Source: Anoplopoma fimbria
Lineage: Eukaryota > Chordata > Actinopteri > Perciformes > Anoplopomatidae
Length of the DNA: 64,000 bases
Assembly (NCBI RefSeq): GCF_027596085.1
Contig: NC_072470.1
Location: forward strand, 6,687,787 to 6,751,786
Direction of reading: 5' to 3'
The number at the start of each line of letters is the position of its first letter. Position 1 is the stretch's first letter. The translations under genes were made by a program, and so were the position numbers. The notes beneath the pieces are model-generated. The model made no database searches and was not told the DNA's origin. It worked only from the letters and a program-made list of their open reading frames with translations. Positions 54,101 through 64,000 of this stretch are shown in pieces.

Positions 54101-54348
54101 TTTATTCCGGATGAATTGATGCAGCAAATACGGATGATATTAGTGGACATTTGTCCTCCTGGTGTTATGTGAAACTTTAAGATGTAGAGACAGAAGGCAC
54201 ACATGCAGTGTAGATTAAAATGTATAAATGACTCCCTGAAATCAGATTAATTATCTTTAGATTATTATGACTGGTAAAAAAGAAGTAGCATTATACAACT
54301 TGTGTTCCTACTCACTGAAACAGAGGTATACATGTGTGTATATACCCA

Positions 54349-54605
54349 TTACATTACATTACATTACAGTCATTTAGCAGACGCTTTTATCCAAAGCGAC
54401 TTACAATCAGTAGTATATTACATATCATTCACCCATTCACACACTGATGACTGGGCTACCATGCAAGGTGCCACCATCAGACTCTAACTAACATTCATGC
54501 AACATCCAGTCCACACCGATGGCAAGCCTTCGGGAGCAACTTGGCCAAGGACACATCGACTGCCGAAGCCGGGTATCGAACCACTGACCCCCAAGTCAGA
54601 GTACA
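54349..54605 (-). mobile_element. 5'-truncated tRNA-derived SINE with L2-type 3' tail
   Basis: On the minus strand there is a B-box-like ggttcgatacc (near 54572-54582), then a body with gtgtccttggccaag, then the same 3' tail as the LINE at 46.1 kb and a (TAATG)n end. No A box is seen, so the tRNA head is cut. SINEs of this type are mobilised by the LINE whose tail they share. Confidence 0.7.
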
Positions 54606-55385
54606 ATGTACACCTTTGCATGTGATTTGTACACCCACTAATATAACCTAATATGTCTATGCAGTGGAATGTAATTTTCTGAACAAAGTCCTTGGAGCAG
54701 AGTGCTAGCTGGAGTCTGGACTTTATTTTACTATGGCTATAAATGCTCAGCTGAATGAGCACAGGCAATGACGCAGCCCATTAAATGTGCGAAGAGCTAT
54801 GTTAGGTGGCCTAAATTGTTAAGTCACCGAGACCATTTACAGGACAGAGTCCACAATAGGGAGCCGGAGCCTGTTGTTTTTCTGTAGTTTAAGTATATAT
54901 ATAAATGCAGTAAATATAAAACAACAACAAAAATACAGTTCTCTAACAAAAATAGAAGCGTGCAACTCAGCTTTTTCTGATAACGGATTACATATGGTTA
55001 ATGTCTGCTGATTTTGACTTTGAAGTGATGACGATGATTGATTATTACTATGCGTTGCAAGTGCAAAGTAGTCTGCACATATTTTGGAGCCCAAAGTGGC
55101 AGCAGGATGAGAGATTCAAATGAAGAAAGTACAATCAATCTGCTACTTATTTCCTGAAATGTACTGCTCATTATATTATATTTCATTTTAACATCTTCAG
55201 TAGCCATGCAAATGTCTAAAAATCATAATCTACAAGATGTTATTTAGAATATCCATCAAGTCCATCTGTGATATATTAATAGCTCATATAACATCATATC
55301 AGAGCTCATATATAAAAATAAGTCCTCTCATAACCCATCATAGAGTAACTTACACCGGTAAGCATGCACCCAATCATATTCCCTC

Positions 55386-55511
55386 TATAAATTAGGATAT
55401 TGGCCCAGCAGCCTCTCACAGAGCTCCCTTGTCCGGAACAAACCATTTGACCACCCGAGCACGGGGGTGTGCGCGTTGTAGAGAACTACGGGAAACGCGG
55501 AGGTAGGAAAG
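55386..55511 (+). promoter_or_regulatory. candidate promoter and non-coding first exon of the SLC6 gene
   Basis: A TATA-like tataaatt lies at 55386-55393. About 30 bases downstream begins a CpG-richer block (roughly 55416-55511) in otherwise AT-rich DNA. It ends with two possible splice donors, GAG/gtagga after 55502 and AAG/gtaatg after 55511. The first coding exon has a 5'UTR acceptor at 57112, so an upstream exon must exist and this is the best nearby match. Inference only. Confidence 0.35.
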
Positions 55512-57112
55512 GTAATGTCAAATTATCTGCAATATATTCTTTCATTCGGCATGTTAAGTGAGGACGGATGTGCAGTTTGACTGGTTTTATTTCAGGCCGT
55601 TATTGTAAACCACTGTTAGACTCCACCACGCCTCTGCTGTTCAGATCCGCACCGATAATGTAACCGGTTCACTGGAACTGTTACTTGTGTGTGTTCCCAC
55701 AAAGCAAGGAACAACGGAAACAGTGAGGACGCCCAAGTGTTGCTATCATTTCATAATTATGATTTTTGCCTCGGGTTATTCAAGGTGTGAAGTGAAAGTG
55801 TGCAGACAAGAAGGCGTCTCGTGGTCGTTGTATTCAGCATTATGGACACAGCGGGATGCAGTGTGGAGGAAATGCGTGGCTGAGGTCATGAGACGCTCAC
55901 ATAATAATAAAAAACGGAAATGCATCCCCATCCATTGCTCCTCTCTCTGTAGCAGGTGCAGCAACACTTGTATCAATAATGGAAATAAAAATGTGCTAAA
56001 TGGCTTGCCATTTACCACATTTTTCAAATTATTTTTATCAATTATTTATCAATTTTTTTATTTTTTATTTTATTTTTTCAATTATTTATCAATTATTTTT
56101 ATCAATTATTTCAATTTATTTTTATAAATTATTTTTGATCAAAAATGTTTTAATCACAAAAAATAACATTTGGTAAGGAATATTATAAACAAAGCTATAC
56201 AACAATAATGACAAATGTAGAATTTCTTTGATTTTTATTACTTATATTTGTAACTGAAGTTGAGCAAACACGATTGGGGACATGGCAGTTTAGTTGTTTG
56301 TGCTAAAGTTGGAGGAATTATTTTAAATGCAATTAATCCTGGGGACATACTGTTGTGTTCTACGGTAGAGGGGGGTTAACTATATAAGATGAGCTTTTAA
56401 AAATAAGTATTGGCCAATTTTTACAAAAATATATACCATATTAGGCTATGGGGACTCAAATGGCACCGAATACTAGGAATGACCCAACTATGAACTGACT
56501 GAATTGGACTACAACACACAAAGGTCCCTATAAAAACATTTGTGTAATATATACACAAATATACAACAAATAACTTCAATTGGATGTTGCAAATATAAGA
56601 TTTGGCTGGAAGTCAGACTATACAACTATACAATACATGCTTTCTTAACTTTCATAACAATAGATGCACAATGAACCTTTTCACTGCAGACTTTTTGACT
56701 GCTCACAGTAGGGGAAAGCACAGGTGAAATTGGTAACATAAACGACGGATCCGTAAAAGTATCTGTGCTGTTACTACCATGACATTCCGAGAAAAAAAGG
56801 TTCGCAAAATAAAGTGTTATGTAAATAGCCTCCAGCCAGATGCACCAGCAGAAAATCGTCAGATGTGGTCCTTGAGTGTGCTGCAGAGTACAGATAAAGG
56901 ACACACACCCATGTAGATCCGTCCTTGAGACACGCATCACAGATAAGTGAGGCAGCCAAACCAACTGTCAGAAAAGACACCAAAGCTCTTCTTCACTTTC
57001 CCAGCTGGATGTGGGTGAATGAATTGAATAACCTTTGCTCTAGGGATTGTATTTGTTTACATACTGTAGTGACATTCTTTTCTTCTAATTGCTTGTGTTT
57101 TCATCTCTTCAG
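55512..57112 (+). other. presumed first intron of the SLC6 gene
   Basis: If the 55.4-kb block is exon 1, this is intron 1. It is AT-rich with one low-complexity array and ends in a good pyrimidine tract and ctcttcag. The 146-codon frame from 55687 is low complexity in its second half and not supported. Confidence 0.4.
56028..56140. repeat. AT-rich low-complexity array
   Basis: Imperfect repeats of tcaattattt with T runs. No coding potential. Confidence 0.85.
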
Positions 57113-57361
57113 GGGTGTGTGTGTGTGTGTCTCTACTGGAACCAGTGATGGCCGACCAGCTGCCTCCGCAGCAAGGAGACCCGCTGCTGAATAAGCTCAA
57201 CCAAGGGAGCCTCCCCAACGGGAAATTAGCCACCAAGGACGGCCTGCACGCCAGGGGGAAATGGGCGAGCAAGGCTGAGTTCCTCCTGGCCGTGGCGGGC
57301 CAGATCATCGGCCTGGGCAACGTCTGGAGGTTCCCCTACCTCTGCTACAAGAACGGAGGAG
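57113..57361 (+). CDS. SLC6 transporter exon with 5'UTR, start codon and TM1
   Basis: A pyrimidine-rich acceptor ends in ctcttcag at 57112, so this exon begins in the 5'UTR and an upstream non-coding exon is expected. The 5'UTR part is a short (GT)n run. Coding starts at the ATG at 57148 and ends at G57361 before gtaaat (phase 1). It encodes a 40-residue hydrophilic N-terminus and TM1 (residues 43-68). Residue 52, codon 57301-57303, is Gln at the position that is Glu in GAT2/GAT3/BGT1, Gly in TauT and Tyr in GAT1. Confidence 0.92.
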
Positions 57362-60300
57362 GTAAATCATGTGGGATAAGAAAGTAGAGAGGGAGTTTCA
57401 ACTTAAAAGAGGGAGAAATTGTCATTGTTTAAATTCTGTCTCTTTCTTTTCCCCCTCTCTCTTGGCTCGATGTGTGTTATCTTTTCCTCTTTTTTTTTCC
57501 TCCATATTTTTTCTCTTCCTCTAAAACAAAGGAAGACATTTTCAAGGGGTTTTGTTAGATTGGAGGATATGTGTATTTTGACACCTTTTGATATGACAAA
57601 AGTTCTTCAAAATCCATCCATTATACAGATTTTTACTATTTTTGTCTGGTCAGATGTTGACTGGGATTGTAATATAGGGATAATACTATCACTTAAGTTT
57701 TATAACAGGGTTTATTCTGTGGTTATTACTTGGTCATGGGGTTCAAATTTCAATTAAAACTTGGGTTAAAGTTATTTAAAGTTTAGATTTTGGGTTGAAT
57801 GTAATAAGGGATGGTCTTAACAAGGATAGCACCCTTTTGTGTGTGTGTTTGTGTGGCCAGGTGTGTTCTTTATACCCTACCTGTTGTTCCTGGTGCTGTG
57901 CGGCATCCCCCTGTTCCTCATGGAGACATCGCTGGGACAGTACACCAGCCTGGGAGGAGTCAGCGCCTGGAGGATGATCTGTCCATTATTTGGAGGTAAT
58001 CTCATCTAATCACGTCATCATCGGTTTTTTTACTTGATGGCAAATACGATACAAATCTGATTGGATAGATGGGACCTCGCCAACATCTGTCTTTTCACTT
58101 TCTCTCTCTGTTACTTTCCCTTGTCCCCCCCACCCCACCCCACACACACACACTTAATCTTTCTCTGCGCTCGTGGAAGCATTCCGATGTCCACATCAAT
58201 ACAAAACCCAATTTAACAATCAGAAGACTTGGCATGCTCTGCCTGCTGCGTGCGTTTGCAGCTGAAGTCCAATCTCAGCTTGTGTATCAAAACAATTCAA
58301 GAGTTCAGAAGGCGACGGGTTCCCTGCCAGCCAATAAAAACACTCAGTAGAGTTTTAATGCTGTTTTCACATTATCCTGTCATCCAAACTGTGGATCACA
58401 CTTAGGCATTAACTCGACACACAGTCACAACCTGTTGTGATCAATGTGATGCTTTTAGAGAGAAAAAGAACACAGAGTGAAGCTCCTTTAATTGGACGCA
58501 TGATATCAAGCTGGACCGCCCATACAGTAAAGGCACAAGGAGGGACTTTGATCTGTCAATCTCCCCGGCTGTATTTATTTATAGGTGCAATTGGTGGGTA
58601 AATGACATGAGTGCAAACAGCAGCGGCCATCCATGCTGAACTGTTTTGTTTTCTAAAAAGTACATTCTTTTTTTGCTCTCAAGGGGTCACTACTTAAACA
58701 CCATAAGAGCGCACGTTTCGGTGCACAGTGCATGATACGCATGCACTTAGCGGTCCAAGTTATTTTATATTGTAATATACGATTATTACTCTTGATGCAG
58801 TAACATGTGAGATGCATTTCAATGTTGTATCTGACTGCAATAGAGCTAATTGTAATACTGTTGGGTTGTTTAATTTACTGTATCACATTGCATTGTATTC
58901 AATTTACTCATTATGAATAAATCTAGTAAGGTAAAAATACTAATATTTCCCTCTGAAATGTAGTGGAGTAGAAAGTAGCATCAAAATAGTACTTAAGTAT
59001 AGATAATAGAATAGATAATACGATGCTGTAAGAAGTTCAGAAAACACCACGAAGTCCATTTGGTGTGCAGGTGCAGCGGAGGACAGTAGCGTGACAGCTG
59101 GACCTCCTGGGAAACCAGTTGTATACAGTATACGTGTGCGTGTGTTTGTTTTTTTCACACTGTTCAGTGACAAATTTGTCCTCCTCTGCCCCTCGGCCCA
59201 TATGGCCTGCAGATGCACATGCACTCAGGGTTGCCGGTATTTTGTTGACAGCTCTCCGTGTGAAGACCATGTGTTCGGCACAGGGAGACGCCATGACGAA
59301 ATGACTCGGCTGTATGTGTTTGTACACCGATAAACAAAGAAACGCTTCTGTTGGAATTCCTCACTTGTTTGCACATTTAATATGGCATCATCAGATAGAG
59401 CCCTGAATTTCATTAGAGGATACCACAAACAGCCATTTGTTTAGGCAAACAACCCACACTTTCTAACCCACTCGAGGCCTCACAAGACCATCATTCACTC
59501 TTAATGGAGATATGCCTGATGTGGGCTTGCGAGACGAGTGTCTGAACAAATAGACACTCTCATCTGGAACTTAAGTGACTTGGATCCGATAATAGAATTT
59601 ATGCACATGAATGCTTTTGAAGCTGGTTTATTTCTGTTACTGTGTCTAACAACACGTTTATCTGCTGATGAGACCTGCTTGTGTAACTCGTCGCACCGGT
59701 TACACAGCGTCTATCTTCATATCTTCCTCCCTGTCTCTGAAGGTCTCGGCTATGCCAGCCAGGTGATGATCCTGCACGGCTGCGTGTACTACATCATCAT
59801 CCTGGCCTGGGCTCTCTTCTACCTGTCCTACAGCTTCCAGGCGGAGCTGCCCTGGTCGCACTGTAACAACACATGGAACACCGGTCAGTAGGGACAGGAA
59901 GTTGGAAGCGCATGTCTTTGCATGTTGAGGCCGCTATGTAAACTTTAAGTTTTAACTAAGCTCTATTTTGCGTGTGTTCTCCTGCAGAGGCGTGTTTCCT
60001 GTTCGACCGCCAAAACCAAACAGTCAATGGGAGCAGCCTGCCTGAGAACGCCACCTCTCCTGTCATTGAGTTTTGGGAGTGAGTGTAGCTTCTTTTGTTT
60101 CTCACCTTTTTTTGTGATAGTGATTATGCATTAACAGCACAGTGTGTGTGTGTGTGTGTGTTAGGCGTGAGGTGCTCCGTCTTTCCAGCAATTTAGACGA
60201 GCTGGGTCCAATCAGCTGGAAGCTGGCTCTGTGCCTCGCCGTCGTCTGGCTCGTGTGTTACTTCTGCGTCTGGAAGGGAGTGAAGTCCACCGGAAAGGTG

Positions 60301-61544
60301 AGCGGGAAGCGCACCGACATCAGCGATGATGTGGGATGACTGCACGTGCATCATGGTATTCTAAAACCAAGTTAGTTACTGTATTTTGGCAGGCACCTCA
60401 CCATGGTGATACTTCGCAGATTCAGGTGACCTACACTTCCCGAAGATGTTATTATCTCTGGTGTATAAAAGTAAAAAAAAAAAACACTTTGAAATCATAG
60501 AGAAAGACGCTTCTCGTATTCCAGAACTTGATTGAGAAACATTACGTTTTTAAGTTTTCTTTCTAGCTATCTGTACCTCCATGAATAAATGACTTACAGA
60601 AGCTGCTAATAGCTAGTTCGGCGTATAACATAGGGTGCTATTTTGCCAAAATACAAACAAAAAAGGGTCTCATGTTGTGTCTAGTAGCATAGAAACATCA
60701 CCCAAAGCATCAACTTATAGCATGATTGTCCCCATAATAGACAGTGAAGACTGCAGTTCTCTCAGTTTTGTCTGAGAGGATGCCCTTCATTGGCAGACTT
60801 TTAAAACCCTTGCTCTAGATTAATCATTGTTTTTATTTGCCTTACATTCTTCTGAGAGCACAATGTCAGAAAAACAGCAATGTCCATGAAGCTGGTGGCG
60901 TCTCAGTAGTCTTGCTCAAGGGCTTTTCAGCAGAGCTGCGTGACAAAGTCAGAACCTGAACATAGATGTTGTTCTGTCCCTTTTTTTCATTTGGTAGGTA
61001 AGTGACAGGCCATGGCAGCAATTTTGTAGGATTTGTTTGTCGTGCGGCTGCCACCGTCCGTCAACAGGTTTTAAGATTTTCCAGGGTTCCCTCTTTTGGA
61101 ATTTCAGCTCTGTCTGAGGACATCGCAGCCGTGTGTCCCTGCTGTTTTCTCTGTCCCTGTGCCCTCCTGACCACATCCCCTTGCACGCTGTGTACATTCT
61201 AGGTGGTGTACCTGACAGCCACCTTCCCATATGTCATGCTGTTTGTGCTGCTGGTGCGCGGTGCCACCCTGCCCGGAGCGACCCAGGGCATCATCTACTA
61301 CCTCAAGCCCAACCACACCCGCCTGGCAGACCCGCAGGTACAAAAACACCCACGCTTTAATGAGAGTTCATGAGGGACACATTAATGCCCCTTTTTAGAT
61401 AATTTGGCAAGTCAAGTAGATTTTTTTTGTATACTTTTTGTCATTTATGTGAATGAATATAAACTTTATTGCATATATTTCCACTCGTATACTGAGCATG
61501 AATAGGATCTAACTACCACTGTCCCTATTCTGGCTTCAATAAAA

Positions 61545-61578
<34 letters not shown>

Positions 61579-61866
61579 AGGTATGGATGGATGCAGGTAC
61601 CCAGATATTTTTCTCATACGGAATCGGTTTGGGAAGTCTCACAGCACTCGGCAGTTACAACAAATACAACAACGACTGCTATAAGTGAGAGCCTTTGTCA
61701 CACGTCTCCTTCCCAGACAGACCATATTCACTGAAATGTAAGACATAAGCCCCTGCTGGTCAGGTGGCTTCCAGAAGGAATGGCTGGAATGGACAGAGAA
61801 AACACACTGATAGAGCCACACCTTAAAGAAAAGCCCTCACTGCCATGTTTCCCACACTCCAGGACT

Positions 61867-61904
<38 letters not shown>

Positions 61905-63404
61905 AAGAACTCTTGACTTTTATTTTACACTCACAAGCCAGAGCTCCACAATACAAGGCCAAAGACCAAGATCAAGACCTCAGTAGATTGTGTTCGGGGC
62001 ACTTTTCTACACGTCTTTCTTGAAAGTAGCGTTTCCCTAAAATGCTTAATGAATTGTGTTTTTTTATTTTTTTCATTTTGCCCTTACAGGGACTCGTTCC
62101 TTCTGTGCCTCCTGAACAGCGCCACCAGTTTCCTGGCTGGTTTTGCCATCTTCTCGGTGCTGGGCTTCATGGCTGAAGAGCAGGGCGTGGATATCGCCAC
62201 GGTGGTGCAGTCAGGTGAAACGGGGTTCGGGATAACGGCAGAAGTTGTTAAGGTTTCGTTCTTTTGTTTTTTGGAGTCAACAAATCCCATTAAAATTGTC
62301 TGCGTAGCCAAAGCACGAAATACCCTATTCCTCTGTACCATAAAGCTCCATCGTTGTCCAAAACCTATCATCTGTTTTTAATCCGCCGCTGAAAATAGTC
62401 CCTTACAAATGTCTACACCCAAAGTTTGCTAAAAACTACACTGCCCAGCTGCTTTAGGAAAATTATTATTTTTAAGTTAAATTAAGTTATAATCAATACA
62501 TGTGACCTGTTTTCAAAAGATTTACACCTTCAGTTGGAATGAAAGGGCTTGGTTTGCCACAGACATGGTAGGAAAGTTTGGAAAATTGTATGAGATAAAT
62601 AGAATGAATATATAGAATAACTCCAGCCTTATTCTATAATTATTTCTAGTATCAAAAAAAAGTACAAAACACCTAATTTATCTGAACATAAAGGGTTTTC
62701 TTAATACGTATTTTGGTTATACTTGGTTATATCTTTCTTATGTCATACATTTTATGTTAGAATAACACGTATTTACTTCATATTTCTTGTTCATCCTCTC
62801 AGGGCCCGGCCTTGCCTTCATTGCCTACCCGAGAGCTGTAGCCATGATGCCCGTCCCCCAGCTGTGGGCCGTCTGCTTCTTCCTCATGATCATCATGCTG
62901 GGGCTGGACACACAGGTAGAGACACCCACCCACACACACACACACACAACCACACACACTCTGACTTTGGTGAATCCCTCGCGAAGGCATTGATGAATTG
63001 CCTCGAGGAGTGAAACTGACCCTGTCTCCCCTCCGTCACCCAGTTTGTGAGTCTGGAGGCCCTGATGACGTCGGTGACTGACCTGTACCCTCATCTGATC
63101 CGCCGAGGACACCGCAGGGAGCTGCTGCTGCTATTCGTCTGTGTCGTCTGCTTCCTGGTGGGACTGGTCATGGTCACGCCGGTAGGTCACGCTCATGGCG
63201 GATTGGACGGGAGGTGCACATGATCCTCAATCTTATTTGTTTTTTTCTAATGATGAGGAATCATGGAGTTTTCTCTCTTTTGTGTGTCCACCACAACGCA
63301 GGGTGGTCTGTACGTGTTCCAGATCTACGACCATTTCTCCTGCAGTGGAGCCAGCCTGCTGCTGCTCTCCATCTTCCAGTCTCTGGCCATCGGCTGGGTC
63401 TACG
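57148..63404 (+). CDS. SLC6-family Na+/Cl- coupled GABA/betaine/taurine-type transporter (GAT2-like), 3' partial
   Basis: Eleven coding exons joined by GT-AG introns with compatible phases give 477 codons plus one base with no stop or frameshift. The product is a plasma-membrane symporter that would use Na+ and Cl- gradients to import GABA-like or osmolyte amino acids. Seen: TM1 with [21 protein letters not shown]2 (about 72-98), TM3 (120-148), EL2 cysteines C157 and C166, EL2 sequons N173, N177 and N184, TM4-TM9, and TM10 ending at residue 478. Chloride-site residues Y78, Q291, S295 and S331, sodium-site N327 and D395, and the gate pair R61/D453 are present. TM11-12 and the C-terminus lie beyond the window. 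The start ATG has G at -3 and +4. Overall the sequence is closest to the GAT2/GAT3/BGT1/TauT branch, but pocket residues differ, so I give no member symbol. A teleost-specific paralogue is possible. Confidence 0.95.
57861..57995 (+). CDS. SLC6 transporter exon, TM2
   Basis: Acceptor gtggccag and donor G/gtaatc bound 135 bases in phase 1-1. They encode residues 72-116, including TM2 and the family motif LGQYTS. Y78 corresponds to the chloride-coordinating Tyr86 of GAT1. Confidence 0.93.
59743..59883 (+). CDS. SLC6 transporter exon, TM3 and start of EL2
   Basis: 141 bases between acceptor ctctgaag and donor G/gtcagt encode residues 117-163. TM3 carries [13 protein letters not shown]133 matches the substrate-binding Tyr140 of GAT1. 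G129 and C130 replace the Leu-Asn pair usual in GAT1/2/3, BGT1 and TauT. C157 is the first cysteine of the conserved EL2 disulphide. The preceding intron, 1.75 kb, is the longest among the coding exons. Confidence 0.93.
59988..60078 (+). CDS. SLC6 transporter exon, glycosylated extracellular loop 2
   Basis: 91 bases between acceptor tcctgcag and donor gtgagt encode residues 164-194. The second EL2 cysteine (C166), sequons N173-Q-T, N177-G-S and N184-A-T, and the family motif SPVIEFWE are visible. Confidence 0.92.
60142..60161 (+). repeat. (GT)10 at 3' splice site
   Basis: Ten GT units end one base into ttag, the acceptor of the TM4 exon. Confidence 0.95.
60165..60297 (+). CDS. SLC6 transporter exon, TM4
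   Basis: 133 bases encode residues 194-238, ending in the SLC6 signature [10 protein letters not shown]. The upstream intron is only 86 bases and its 3' end is (GT)10 followed by ttag, with no ordinary polypyrimidine tract directly before the AG. Skipping this exon would shift the frame, because its length is not a multiple of three. Confidence 0.92.
61203..61337 (+). CDS. SLC6 transporter exon, TM5 and EL3
   Basis: 135 bases (phase 0-0) between acceptor acattctag and donor gtacaa encode residues 239-283: TM5 with [10 protein letters not shown], then TLPGATQGI and a sequon at N275-H-T. Confidence 0.93.
61546..61577 (+). repeat. (CT)n serving as polypyrimidine tract
   Basis: About 16 CT units followed by ttcag form the acceptor of the TM6 exon. 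Confidence 0.95.
61581..61684 (+). CDS. SLC6 transporter exon, TM6
   Basis: 104 bases encode residues 284-317 plus part of codon 318. Q291 and S295 belong to the chloride site. The unwound TM6 segment reads SYGIGLGSL, resembling GAT1 rather than the SYAICLGCL of GAT3. The acceptor's pyrimidine tract is a (CT)n microsatellite ending in ttcag. Confidence 0.94.
61872..61901. repeat. (CA)n microsatellite in intron
   Basis: About 15 CA units in the intron between the TM6 and TM7 exons. Confidence 0.95.
62090..62214 (+). CDS. SLC6 transporter exon, TM7
   Basis: 125 bases between acceptor cccttacag and donor G/gtgaaa encode residues 318-360. The sequence runs through TM7 with [21 protein letters not shown]327 (Na1 site) and S331 (chloride site) are conserved. 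Confidence 0.94.
62803..62915 (+). CDS. SLC6 transporter exon, EL4 and start of TM8
   Basis: 113 bases encode residues 360-397. They hold the [10 protein letters not shown] loop and the first half of TM8, ending GLDTQ. D395 is kept. T396, codon 62910-62912, stands where GAT1 and its close relatives have the Na2-site Ser. Confidence 0.94.
63044..63181 (+). CDS. SLC6 transporter exon, end of TM8 and TM9
   Basis: 138 bases (phase 0-0) encode residues 398-443. The TM8 end reads FVSLEA, with S400 at the position of GAT1 Thr400. IL4 and TM9 ([18 protein letters not shown]) follow. The last codon is Pro443, where GAT2, GAT3, BGT1 and TauT have Glu in TEGG and GAT1 has Gln. Confidence 0.93.
63302..63404 (+). 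CDS. SLC6 transporter exon, TM10 (last exon in window)
   Basis: 103 bases between acceptor caacgcag and donor G/gtacaa encode residues 444-477. [12 protein letters not shown] replaces the usual GGMYVFQLFDYY. D453 is the extracellular gate acid that pairs with R61. The 600 bases that follow to the window end contain no further exon, so TM11, TM12 and the C-terminus are missing. Confidence 0.92.
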
Positions 63405-63411
63405 GTACAAA

Positions 63412-63715
63412 TCTCAACTCCTCTCCTCTCCATCACCCTTCCTTTCCTTTCCTCCTTACCTTTCCTTTACTCTTCTTCCCTTTCCCTTTGACTTCCATTC
63501 CCCCTCTATTTCTTTCTCCTGTCACACTTTTCTTTTCTCTTCCTTTTCTTCTCCCCTTTCATTTCCTTTCTTTTAATGTGCTTTGCTTTCCTCGTCTCCT
63601 TGCCACCTTTTTCATTCCTTCTATCCTTTTCCTCTCTCCTGTTTTCCTTTCCTTCTCTAATCGTCTATACTTCTCTTTCCTCTCCTCCTCTACACCCCCA
63701 CCTAAAGCCTTACCT
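63412..63715. repeat. polypyrimidine tract in intron
   Basis: About 300 bases dominated by C and T with tttcctttcc-like units, in the intron after the TM10 exon. The long frames here are low complexity, not genes. Confidence 0.85.
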
Positions 63716-64000
63716 CCTTTAACCAAATACTTATTTCACATGAATAAAATATCCTACCATCCCATTCCATGCCTGAATTTAATTAAATTCTGTCAGAGCT
63801 CATTAGTCTGACAGTAGGGTAAATAAATCTTAGTTTGATGGCTGTCAGTACACGCATAAAGACAGAACAGTGCCAAGAATTAAACTTTTTTTTTTTATTA
63901 CTCTACTAATGAAAGTAGTTCCTTTAATCTGATTAACACACACACAGTCCACTTCCTCCCCTCCCTCTACATTCCAGTTAGAGTCAGTAGACAGTATATT

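Larger units (their letters stand above)
47532..54348. other. non-coding, mostly featureless
   Basis: Only family R copies around 51 kb, plus a 171-codon minus-strand frame (53401-53916) without recognisable domains or splice context. A non-repetitive AT-rich block at 52380-52520 is a possible conserved element. Confidence 0.5.

Noticed and set aside
55687..56127. 146-codon open frame upstream of the transporter
   Set aside because: The second half is the AT-rich low-complexity array, and the first half resembles no known protein.
57115..57147. Upstream GTG start giving 11 extra residues
   Set aside because: It translates the (GT)n 5'UTR. The ATG at 57148 has good context and family-like N-terminal length.
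63195..63811. 182-codon open frame past the TM10 exon
   Set aside because: It is the polypyrimidine intron in another frame; the exon ends at 63404 with a normal donor.

Overview
The window is vertebrate nuclear DNA, almost certainly from a teleost fish and probably a percomorph. The evidence is long (CA)n/(GT)n microsatellites every few kilobases, fish-type SINEs and L2-like LINE tails, a DIRS-type tyrosine-recombinase retroelement, and a compact multi-exon gene with GT-AG introns of 86 bp to 1.7 kb. I see no bacterial operons, rRNA, intact tRNA genes or CRISPR.

Layout: about 1-55.3 kb contains no protein-coding exon that I can support. It is a gene desert or the intron of a larger gene. 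It holds microsatellites and scattered retroelement debris: reverse-transcriptase pieces near 7.6 kb and 13.7 kb, SINE copies near 14.8 and 39.5 kb, a LINE-type 3' end near 18.3 kb, and several unclassified repeat families. The densest repeat cluster is 41.7-47.1 kb. There, two ~180-bp inverted arms lie 3.5 kb apart and flank a 1.2-kb internally deleted DIRS-like element with 132-bp inverted terminal repeats that differ at only two positions. Next to it lies a 5'-truncated L2-like LINE with a 229-codon open frame on the minus strand. A SINE sharing that LINE's 3' tail lies at 54.35 kb.

The only clear gene is at the right edge: eleven coding exons (57148-63404, + strand) of an SLC6 sodium/chloride-coupled transporter of the GABA/betaine/taurine/creatine group. 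It is cut by the window end after transmembrane segment 10. A TATA-containing, CpG-rich block at 55386-55511 is a plausible promoter and non-coding first exon.

The transporter keeps the chloride-site residues, EL2 cysteines and gating pair of the family. It has unusual residues at several positions that line the substrate pocket (Q52, G129, a GAT1-like TM6, S400) and a Thr at a Na2-site position (T396). This suggests a paralogue with altered substrate preference and is the most interesting functional observation. Dinucleotide repeats at three of its 3' splice sites could influence splicing.
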